Positions 1-5,536 of a DNA stretch of 7,030 nt are shown here, piece after piece. This DNA comes from Onstottus_B sp035558335. GTDB taxonomy: Bacteria > Acidobacteriota > Blastocatellia > UBA7656. A model generated the notes under the pieces. The model saw only the letters and a list, made by a program, of their open reading frames with translations. It was not told the DNA's origin and did not search any database. The position numbers and the translations under genes are program-made. Location: assembly GCA_035558335.1 (NCBI GenBank), contig DATMCM010000519.1:1-7030 (forward strand). Direction: 5' to 3'. Each line of letters begins with the position of its first letter. The stretch's first letter is position 1.

Positions 1-79
1 TGCGGCTTTGCGTGAAACCGGTTCTGCGGCCGCGCAAGAGAGATCAGTTTCACGCAAAGCCGCAAAGAACAGCAAAGCC
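1..79. repeat. Palindromic intergenic repeat at left edge
   Basis: An 18-base arm, TGCGGCTTTGCGTGAAAC at 1-18, is matched perfectly and inverted at 47-64, around a 28-base spacer that itself holds the 8-base palindrome GCGGCCGC (26-33). The right arm continues into short GCAAAG-type tandem units, with another GCAAAGCC at 72-79. Sequences built from TTCACGCAAAGCCGCAAAG-like units are, from memory, common as dispersed intergenic repeats in several environmental phyla. The left arm starts at base 1, so the element may extend beyond the window. As RNA it would fold into a strong hairpin but has no T-run, so I do not call it a terminator. Confidence 0.75.
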
Positions 80-145
80 TTCTGATGATCGGGCCTCCTT
101 CACGTATAACATGCCCAAACCGGTGTGGGAAGAACGCACTGATGG

Positions 146-154
146 TGGTATAGT
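146..154 (+). promoter_or_regulatory. Possible extended -10 promoter for the radical SAM gene
   Basis: TGGTATAGT carries an extended -10 TG, one base, then TATAGT, a five-of-six match to TATAAT. No good -35 hexamer lies at 16-18 bases upstream (TGGGAA at 126-131 is poor), which is tolerated by extended -10 promoters. Transcription would start near 161 and leave a leader of about 97 bases. The short motif alone is weak evidence. Confidence 0.35.
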
Positions 155-239
155 ACCCGCTTGCAAGAATGGCCCCGAGCTGGCAGCAACGCCAGCGAAC
201 ATCGCGTCGGCATAACGCCAGATCCTCGATTAGAAACCT

Positions 240-250
240 GGAGGCAAGGA
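240..250 (+). promoter_or_regulatory. Ribosome binding site of the radical SAM gene
   Basis: GGAGG (240-244) is followed by AAGGA (246-250), which stands seven bases before the ATG at 258. This is the best Shine-Dalgarno sequence in the window and fixes that start codon. Confidence 0.8.
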
Positions 251-257
251 ACAACGA

Positions 258-2105
258 ATGAGCTCTACGCAAATCTCCCCTACCAACAACGGCCACGGGG
301 TCGTCAAGTCGAACGGCCATCTTCACGCCGTCGAAGCCCCGAAGGACGGGGGCAAGCTGATCGTACTCACCGCGCCGCTAACTGAAACCATCGATCACGC
401 CGGCTACTTTATTCAGATGGGAATGGCTTCGATGCCGATCTGGATGGAAGGCGTACTGAATCGCAAGTATCCGAAGTGGCGCGAGGTCGAACACAACGAA
501 GATGGCTCGGCGCGCTTCATGCCGGCGGGCACCCGCGTGCTCGAAGCATCACTTCAGCGTGAATTCAACGCCGAGGACATAGTGTCGTGTCTTCCGGATG
601 ACCTGCCAAAGTTTGTCGGACCAAACACCCGCGTGATCGCGGTCTCGACTCACAATCCGCTCGGCGTGACGTTCGCCGCCGGCGTTTATACGTCGATCTT
701 CGGCTCGTCCAAGATGCCTATCAACTCGCACTATGCACGGCAGATGTTTCAGCAAATCAAGTCAAATCCCTATCGAGACAGCTTCAAAGTTATCGTAGGC
801 GGTTCCGGCGGATGGCAGATAATTCAGACGGATATGTACGACGAGCTTGGAATCGATTGCGTAGTCGAAGGACGCAGCGAATCACTGGATACGCTCGCTC
901 TCTTTCATAAGGCTATTCGCGGTGAAGCGCTTCCGCGCGAGATCGACGTCAAACATCCGACGGACCGCAACGGCATTCTTTTCCCCGACAAGCGAACGAC
1001 GTTTGGCGTAGTCGAGATGACGACCGGTTGCGGCCGCCGTTGCCAGTTCTGCCTGCCTGATTTGAACCCTCAGATCGATCTTCCCAAGGACTCGATCATG
1101 AAGGCGGTTCGCGCAAACGTCCGCGAAGGCAACAAGCAGATCTCGCTTGCAACCGAGGACATGTTCATCTGGGGGCAGGTCCATACCGAGACGCCGTTCT
1201 ACTTCCCCAATCGCGAAGCGCTTATCGATTTGTACTCTGAGATAGTGAATACGCCGGGAGTCGAGCAGCACGTGCTAAGTCACTCGACCATAGCGCCGGC
1301 CGTCGTCGATCCGCTGCTGATCAAGAAGCTCTCCGACATACTGTTGCCCAAGAGCCCGATTCACCTTCCTTACCTCAGCTCGCATCCGGAGAAGAAATCC
1401 TTGACGCCGCTGATCGGTCTTGAAACCGGATCAGTCTCGATGGCCAAGAAGATCATGCCGAGCAAGGGCGTCCCCTTCTCTATCGAAGACTGGCCCAGCG
1501 TCTTGATTCAAGGTTTGACCGTGCTGAACGCAAACAACTGGTTCCCGGCTATGACTCTAATAGTCGGCAACCCGGACGAAACCGACGAAGACGTGATGGC
1601 GACGCTCGATTTGATCTATGAAGTCGAGCGGCGCGGGTTGTTCGCGTTCTTTATTCCATCGATCTTCACGCCGCTGCACGACACCCGAATGGAAATGAAG
1701 AAAGGCGTGACCGAGACGATGCAGCTGACGCCGCTTCAGTGGCAGCTGATAATGAAGTGCTGGAAGATGAACCTTCGGCCCGGCCAGTACAGTTGGTGGG
1801 CGCCTACGGCGTGGCGAGTCGGCGCGATAGCGCTTTGGATGTATAAGCTTCGAAAGCTAAACGGCCCAAACTTCAAGTGGCCATTGTTGATGTTCTCAAG
1901 CGCGATGTCCGAGAAGATGATGGGCCGAATGGGCAAGATCTACATGGGCAAGCCAATCAAGGTTAAGACTCGCAAAGAGCTGATCGCCGGGTTGAAGCCG
2001 CACTACTTACAGTACTTGCGAGCAGACAACGGCGACCTGCCCGAAGGATTCGAGCCCGCCGCTCGTGCGATGCGGGCGCCGATGGCACTCCCAGTTCTGT
2101 CGTGA
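258..2105 (+). CDS. B12-binding-domain-like radical SAM protein
   Basis: A 615-residue radical SAM enzyme, probably cytoplasmic. Residues 258-265 read CGRRCQFC, the CxxxCxxC motif whose cysteines (258, 262, 265) hold the 4Fe-4S cluster that cleaves S-adenosylmethionine. Other barrel hallmarks follow: a strand ISLATED near 295, the GLETGS loop at 387-392 and a VGNPDETDED turn at 436-445. Residues about 110-230 resemble the Rossmann-like B12-binding domain that precedes many radical SAM domains, including VIVGGSGG at 178-185. The canonical DxHxxG cobalamin ligand motif is not evident; the nearest is H132 in STHNPLG. After the barrel come about 130 residues rich in basic and aromatic side chains (WKMNLRPGQYSWWAP near 502-516). 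The start is supported by GGAGG/AAGGA. It appears monocistronic, and the substrate cannot be told from sequence. The family call is secure; cobalamin dependence is inference. Confidence 0.92.
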   Translation: MSSTQISPTNNGHGVVKSNGHLHAVEAPKDGGKLIVLTAPLTETIDHAGYFIQMGMASMPIWMEGVLNRKYPKWREVEHNEDGSARFMPAGTRVLEASLQREFNAEDIVSCLPDDLPKFVGPNTRVIAVSTHNPLGVTFAAGVYTSIFGSSKMPINSHYARQMFQQIKSNPYRDSFKVIVGGSGGWQIIQTDMYDELGIDCVVEGRSESLDTLALFHKAIRGEALPREIDVKHPTDRNGILFPDKRTTFGVVEMTTGCGRRCQFCLPDLNPQIDLPKDSIMKAVRANVREGNKQISLATEDMFIWGQVHTETPFYFPNREALIDLYSEIVNTPGVEQHVLSHSTIAPAVVDPLLIKKLSDILLPKSPIHLPYLSSHPEKKSLTPLIGLETGSVSMAKKIMPSKGVPFSIEDWPSVLIQGLTVLNANNWFPAMTLIVGNPDETDEDVMATLDLIYEVERRGLFAFFIPSIFTPLHDTRMEMKKGVTETMQLTPLQWQLIMKCWKMNLRPGQYSWWAPTAWRVGAIALWMYKLRKLNGPNFKWPLLMFSSAMSEKMMGRMGKIYMGKPIKVKTRKELIAGLKPHYLQYLRADNGDLPEGFEPAARAMRAPMALPVLS

Positions 2106-2116
2106 GCTCGAGTTGC

Positions 2117-2136
2117 CCGGAACCAATGCGGTCCGG
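2117..2136 (+). terminator. Hairpin after the radical SAM gene, possible weak terminator
   Basis: CCGG-A-ACC pairs with GGTCCGG across the loop AATGC, giving seven base pairs with one bulged A, 11 bases after the stop codon. There is no T-run behind it, so it may be an mRNA 3' stabilising hairpin or a factor-assisted end rather than a classic intrinsic terminator. Confidence 0.3.
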
Positions 2137-2280
2137 CGACCGGCGCCGAAAGCTAAATCGGATTACATCTTACAAAGAACCATGAGTTGGACGCTCTCGA
2201 CCCGTAAATAATTCCGACGGCGTTACACAAAACAATGTCAGCTTGCCTGGACGTAGCGCGATGAATGGAACGTTGCTCTT
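2137..2280. other. Intergenic stretch without recognised content
   Basis: This left part of the 417-base gap before the next intact gene holds no reading frame with family resemblance on either strand, no tRNA-like fold and no clear promoter. The short palindrome CGGCGCCG is at 2141-2148. Given the gene remnant just downstream, it may be decayed sequence, but nothing in it can be named. Confidence 0.5.
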
Positions 2281-2422
2281 CACGTAAGCGAGAATCTGTC
2301 TGCCTGAGACCGTCAAATCTGTGCGGCGTTATCTAAGACGACGGAAAGGCTCTCGCACAACCAACCTCCCTAATCCCAGATAAGGTCTTTGATCCTTTTC
2401 CGACAATCGTCGCAACGACGAG
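2281..2422 (+). pseudogene. Decayed 5' fragment of an MmcQ/YjbR-family gene
   Basis: Reading codons from 2287 gives SENLSA, a TGA stop (2305-2307), DRQICAALSKTTERLSHNQPP and a TAA stop (2371-2373). This lines up without gaps with SEQHLLRVRRICAALAETTEKLSH of the paralog beginning near 3768. The DNA agrees too: from AATCTG to CTCTCNCAC about 33 of 43 bases match, then both continue AACCAACCT, AAGGT.TTTG, TTTTCC.ACAA and AACGACG up to 2422 and 3908. The copy has two stop codons, a lost codon after CTCGCAC and a net one-base shift near 2391. Weaker similarity may reach about 2480. The downstream YVGxRGW half of the family is missing. It is a non-functional remnant; the resemblance was aligned by eye. 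Confidence 0.65.
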
Positions 2423-2506
2423 CCCACTGGTGGTGGTATGATTGACGGCCGGAGCGCAAACCGATGACCGGGCTCCCTCGAGAGCAAAAACGCAGCATGA
2501 CGTGAT

Positions 2507-2511
2507 AAGGA
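2507..2511 (+). promoter_or_regulatory. Candidate ribosome binding site (AAGGA) setting the start at 2523
   Basis: AAGGA stands 11 bases before ATG 2523. The in-frame ATG at 2511 overlaps this motif and the in-frame TTG at 2442 has no such site, so 2523 is preferred. Confidence 0.45.
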
Positions 2512-2522
2512 TGACTTACACA

Positions 2523-3692
2523 ATGCACGCCTTTGAGCACGAACTAAACCAGTCACCGCGACGTCACTCTCCAATCCTCGCCGGAACGCATGACTTAGGC
2601 GCGCGACGAAACTGGCACACCCTTCGGTTGCCGGCGAGTGATCCTGACGACTCAAGGGTCCACTTCGGCGCCTCAGCTACCAGTCGCTTTGCTCATGACT
2701 TCAGTCGGGTGCCCGTCTCTTCACGGACAGCGACTGCGATGGTGGGTGGGCAATCCCTTCAACGTTCGCCCGGACAGGGTCAAATCGGAATTGGCGACGT
2801 TGATGCCGGCACGGTTCCTGACGCTGCACCGGCAAGAGACGCCGGACCGGCATCAGATGCTGGAACAACTCGGGACGCCGGACCCGCTGTTGATCCCGAA
2901 CCCTCGCCGCCCGAGCAGAAGCCTGATCCAACTAAGGACCCGGATGCTGTAGCCCAGTGTGCCATCGAGAGCCGTACGGCCGTGCACGCGCCGGATGGAA
3001 CGCCCGACACTCGCACGACGATTGGAGTCTGCGAGACTGTTTTATTCACTATAGGCGGGCAGGTGGCGGACTGGACTTCCAGTTCCGGCTGGCCGCACGC
3101 TCGAACTCGTCGAGCGCGTTACGAATGGGCGGCGCCGGAACGACCTGGTACTTCCACGATCACTGCGACCGTTCCAGCCACTGGCCAGACCTGCAGTCTG
3201 GACATGAAAGTCGTAGCGCCATCCGGTGTGCGGCACAGAAGCGTTGCCGAGTTGAATTATCCGACGGGTGAGGCTGGCGCCGGAATGCAGTTGACCGTCC
3301 ACCTTCGTCCAAGAAACGTCAACTTCGGTTGGGTTGCTCAGCGGGAAGACGATGCTGCGGGGGAACGTGTCCGGGGCTACTTCACCACGTACACTGCCGC
3401 GGATTTGAGGCACGCCGCGACTCCGGACTTCATTCGAATCGGCTGGGACAACGGTTTGGCGCCCGACGCTGCCGGCAACCCACGAGGGGATACCGCCTCA
3501 ACGGTTCAAGGCACTTTGCCTTCGCCCTGGGCGGCGGGTTCCTACCGATGGAACATCCCTGTCAGATACCGCTGTTCTAACTCGACCCACAATGGCTTCG
3601 TGTTTACTTACGTCCAGCAACGATTCACCATGGAGGCCGATGGCACTATGATTGTCGAAAAAGGGGGTGAGACCGTTGAGCGGACCCCGTAA
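2523..3692 (+). CDS. eCIS-associated-leader protein with DAG repeat linker, lacking the DUF4157 core
   Basis: A 389-residue protein of unknown function. Its opening (HAFEHELNQSP) and SRFAHDFSRVPV at 54-65 closely match, from memory, the N-terminal leader of DUF4157 proteins linked to extracellular contractile injection systems, where RFGHDFSRIPVH is typical. Here the leader is not followed by the metalloprotease-like DUF4157 domain: no HExxH is present. Instead residues 94-123 form five hexads (DAGTVP, DAAPAR, DAGPAS, DAGTTR, DAGPAV) and then a proline-rich linker to about 141. Residues 146-233 look like an Ig-like beta domain (TRTTIGVCETVLFT, YEWAAPERPGTSTITATV, TCSLDMKVV). A second beta-rich part to the C-terminus contains PRNVNFGWV and FVFTYVQQRFT. 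There is no signal peptide or membrane segment, as expected for injected cargo. Starts at 2442 (TTG) or 2511 would add 27 or 4 residues. The coding call is good, the eCIS link moderate, and the role as cargo inference. Confidence 0.7.
   Translation: MHAFEHELNQSPRRHSPILAGTHDLGARRNWHTLRLPASDPDDSRVHFGASATSRFAHDFSRVPVSSRTATAMVGGQSLQRSPGQGQIGIGDVDAGTVPDAAPARDAGPASDAGTTRDAGPAVDPEPSPPEQKPDPTKDPDAVAQCAIESRTAVHAPDGTPDTRTTIGVCETVLFTIGGQVADWTSSSGWPHARTRRARYEWAAPERPGTSTITATVPATGQTCSLDMKVVAPSGVRHRSVAELNYPTGEAGAGMQLTVHLRPRNVNFGWVAQREDDAAGERVRGYFTTYTAADLRHAATPDFIRIGWDNGLAPDAAGNPRGDTASTVQGTLPSPWAAGSYRWNIPVRYRCSNSTHNGFVFTYVQQRFTMEADGTMIVEKGGETVERTP
2802..2891 (+). repeat. Five degenerate 18-base units encoding a DAGxxx hexapeptide linker
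   Basis: Five consecutive 18-base units each start with GA(T/C)GC and encode Asp-Ala-Gly (Ala in the second) plus three small or polar residues. Synonymous codons differ between units (GAT/GAC, GCC/GCT, GGC/GGA), so the array is old or held at protein level rather than freshly expanded. It forms a flexible acidic linker between the leader and the C-terminal domains. Confidence 0.8.
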
Positions 3693-3749
3693 GCGCGTTG
3701 TTGCCCTCGACTTTGACCCCGCCTCTGAGAAGCTTTTTCGAACGGCTGA

Positions 3750-4130
3750 ACGAAAGAGAGCAACACGTCCGAGCAACATCTGCTGCGAGTACGGCGAATC
3801 TGCGCTGCGCTTGCTGAGACGACTGAAAAACTCTCTCACGGTGAACCAACCTTTTTCGTCCGCAAAAAGGTATTTGCGATGTTTTCCAACAACCATCATA
3901 ACGACGGGCATATCGCGGTCGTGGTGGCGGCGCCGCCTGGAGTCCAGACGATGCTGGTTGAAGGCGCGCCGGATAAGTTCTACAAACCTCCGTACGTAGG
4001 CGTGCGAGGCTGGGTTGGGCTCGAGCTTGATCACATAAGCGATGAGGAGCTGGCCTTCCATCTGCATGAGGCTTGGAAACTGATCGCACCGAAGAGATTG
4101 CTGGCAGGGCTCGAGGCATCTCCCCGCTAA
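3750..4130 (+). CDS. MmcQ/YjbR-family protein with no ordinary start codon upstream of its conserved N-terminus
   Basis: The frame is open from just after TGA 3747-3749 to TAA 4128-4130, 126 codons, about the family's usual length. It carries the marks of the small CyaY-like-fold MmcQ/YjbR (DUF419) family: RRICAALAETTEKLSHGEPT (15-34), FFVRKKVFAMF (35-45), NNHHNDG (47-53), APDKFYKPPYVGVRGWVGLELD (about 73-94) and AWKLIAPKRL near the end. Biochemical role is unknown; the fold is often guessed to be nucleic-acid related. The first ATG, at 3879 (codon 44), would remove the first helix and strands. In-frame candidates are only non-standard: ACG at 3750 or 3765, CTG at 3780 or 3783. AAGAGAG at 3754-3760 is a weak ribosome site for 3765. 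Either the start is unusual, an ATG mutated to ACG, or the gene is a recent pseudogene. It follows the eCIS-like gene by 57 bases. Confidence 0.7.
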   Translation, partial: TKESNTSEQHLLRVRRICAALAETTEKLSHGEPTFFVRKKVFAMFSNNHHNDGHIAVVVAAPPGVQTMLVEGAPDKFYKPPYVGVRGWVGLELDHISDEELAFHLHEAWKLIAPKRLLAGLEASPR

Positions 4131-4275
4131 GCAGCTTGTTTCGGGAGGTAAATAGCGACACCAACACAGCGCCAGCTGTTGTCCTAAGCTGCGGTCGTGG
4201 AACAGCCTGAGGGCGGGCGGCGTATCTCTGCGAGAGAAGTCCAAAATCAACCGGAGCATCACGAAATCTGCAAGC
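4131..4275. other. Gap with orphan Shine-Dalgarno-like site and inverted repeat
   Basis: GCAGCTT (4131-4137) is repeated inverted as AAGCTGC (4186-4192). GGGAGG at 4143-4148 would be a strong ribosome site but no start codon follows at proper distance. No promoter stands out before the methyltransferase gene. Confidence 0.3.
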
Positions 4276-4992
4276 ATGAAACCAGAGGAAAGCAAGAGAC
4301 CCACCAACCAGGTCGGCGCTGTGGCCGTCAAGCTTCCCGGCATCAGCATCGAGTTCAACGGGCTGTGGGCTTTCATCCCGATAGTGATCTTAGTGGCTCT
4401 GCTTACGCTTGCCATCTACTTTATCGGCAGGACGCAGTCACTACTGTGGGTCTCAGCAGTCCTCTGGATTCTATTCATCGGTTATTGGAGCGCGGTTGCT
4501 GGAAATGCGGCGGCCACAAAGACTTCGGAATCCGTAGCTTCCCGCCAGTTACATCAACTGTTGATGTATGGAGCACTCGTGCTCGCCTTTGTTCGCGTGC
4601 CAGTCCTCGGTAGGAGATGGTTGCCGACGTCGTCGTGGATCATTGTGATTGGACTCGCCGTTCAAGTGATCTCAGCCCTGCTAGCTGTGTGGGCTCGACG
4701 GCATCTTGGTCGAAACTGGAGCGGAGCGATAACTGCGAAAGTCGATCACCAACTGATCCGGACCGGTCCGTACCGGCTCGTTCGGCATCCCATCTACAGC
4801 GGCATGATCGGCATGTTTCTGGGAACCGCTTTGGTATCGGGCGAGCTTCATGGACTCCTCGCCGTCGTCATTATTGCGATGGCATATTGGCGAAAGACTC
4901 GACTCGAGGAACGTCATCTCAGCGCGGTATTTGGCACAGCCTACGATGATTATCGGCGGAAGTCATACGCATTGATCCCTGGTGTGCTGTGA
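4276..4992 (+). CDS. ICMT/PEMT-family integral membrane methyltransferase
   Basis: A 238-residue membrane protein of the isoprenylcysteine carboxyl methyltransferase / phospholipid methyltransferase superfamily, which moves methyl groups from S-adenosylmethionine to lipid-like substrates at the membrane. Hydrophobic segments lie at about 30-51, 56-76, 94-112, 119-139 and 173-205, the last long enough for a helical hairpin. The C-terminal signature is complete: LGRNWS (144-149), RTGPYRLVRHPIYSG (162-176), the EE pair at 211-212, FGTAYDDY (219-226) and LIP at 233-235. In the family the RHP and EE motifs bind cofactor. The N-terminus is polar and cytoplasmic-looking. The start is uncertain because the nearest GGAG (4253-4256) is 19 bases away. 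The bacterial substrate is not known, and the neighbours give no pathway. Family assignment is strong. Confidence 0.88.
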   Translation: MKPEESKRPTNQVGAVAVKLPGISIEFNGLWAFIPIVILVALLTLAIYFIGRTQSLLWVSAVLWILFIGYWSAVAGNAAATKTSESVASRQLHQLLMYGALVLAFVRVPVLGRRWLPTSSWIIVIGLAVQVISALLAVWARRHLGRNWSGAITAKVDHQLIRTGPYRLVRHPIYSGMIGMFLGTALVSGELHGLLAVVIIAMAYWRKTRLEERHLSAVFGTAYDDYRRKSYALIPGVL

Positions 4993-5033
4993 GATGAGGA
5001 ATTCTCTCAACGCAGCGCGCAACACATCGCACA

Positions 5034-5468
5034 ATGCCAGTTGTTCCTACCAGCAAGGCCTCCCAGCCCGCGAGCAAGTCGGTAGTCGCTCGGCGTCGGT
5101 CGCGCATTGTAGCCCTGGTGGAGTCGCTGCCTGAAGCCACGACCAGCGAGTGTGGTAACCAGCACCTGAGCCTTGAAGTAAGAGGCAAGCGATTCGGCTA
5201 CTATCTCGACAACCATCACAGCGACGGACGCGTCGCAATCAATTGCAAAGCGGAACCCGGAGGAAACCAAACCCTCGCCCAGTTCGCGCCCGAGCGTTTC
5301 CACATTCCCGCCTACGTCGGGCCGCGAGGCTGGATAGGGCTTTGGATCGATCTGCCAACGATTGACTGGGACGAGGTTGAGAGCATCATCGTTGATGCCT
5401 ATCGATTGACGGCGCCCAAGCGACTCGTAATCCAACTCCTCTCGAGCGACCAAAAGCGGCCCGGCTGA
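5034..5468 (+). CDS. MmcQ/YjbR-family protein, intact paralog
   Basis: A 144-residue protein of the MmcQ/YjbR (DUF419) family, of unknown biochemical role. Residues 1-22 are a Ser/Ala-rich basic tail absent from the paralog ending at 4130. The fold then begins with RIVALVESLPEAT (24-36), LEVRGKRFGYYLDNHHSDG (47-65), APERFHIPAYVGPRGWIGLWID (85-106) and AYRLTAPKRL (122-131). NHHxDG, AP(D/E)(K/R)F, P(P/A)YVGxRGW(I/V)GL and A(W/Y)(K/R)LxAPKRL are shared with the paralog, although the rest has diverged strongly, so the duplication is older than the one that gave the remnant at 2281. It starts 41 bases after the methyltransferase stop with no clear ribosome site, so cotranscription with that gene is likely. 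The only reasonable in-frame start is the ATG used. Confidence 0.83.
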   Translation: MPVVPTSKASQPASKSVVARRRSRIVALVESLPEATTSECGNQHLSLEVRGKRFGYYLDNHHSDGRVAINCKAEPGGNQTLAQFAPERFHIPAYVGPRGWIGLWIDLPTIDWDEVESIIVDAYRLTAPKRLVIQLLSSDQKRPG

Positions 5469-5536
5469 CAGCCCTAAGCAATAAGACCGCAATAGGAGAA
5501 AAGATTCTCAATGTTCACGAAGCACTGATGGCTTCC

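Noticed and set aside
12..215. A 67-codon plus-strand frame at the left edge
   Set aside because: It begins inside the palindromic repeat, has no ribosome site and no family resemblance.
882..1271. A 129-codon minus-strand frame inside the radical SAM gene
   Set aside because: It is antisense to the cluster motif and core barrel of a clearly real gene.
2407..2421. TCGTCG-CAA-CGACGA hairpin as a terminator or operator
   Set aside because: It lies inside the decayed MmcQ/YjbR sequence, where the paralog has a related non-palindromic sequence, and no T-run follows.
2431..2442. TGGTGGTATGAT, an extended -10-like box that shares TGGTGGTAT with the box at 143-151
   Set aside because: It falls where the pseudogene aligns with the coding GTGGTGG of the paralog at about 3919, so the likeness can be a relic of coding sequence; there is also no -35. 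It could still act as a promoter, but the motif alone does not support it.
2329..2655. A 108-codon minus-strand frame over the gap
   Set aside because: It has arginine-rich shadow composition and no motif, and overlaps the pseudogene and the start of the plus-strand gene.
3652..3999. A TTG-started 115-codon frame
   Set aside because: It is out of frame with the MmcQ/YjbR motifs it overlaps, and its product looks like a shadow.
3498..4415. A 305-codon open frame on the minus strand
   Set aside because: It lies antisense to the eCIS-like gene end, the MmcQ/YjbR gene and the methyltransferase start, shows no recognisable domain, and the plus-strand frames have clear family motifs there.
5496..5509. 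GAGAA-AAGA-TTCTC hairpin between convergent genes as a bidirectional terminator
   Set aside because: The five-pair, AT-rich stem has no T-run on either side and is too weak.
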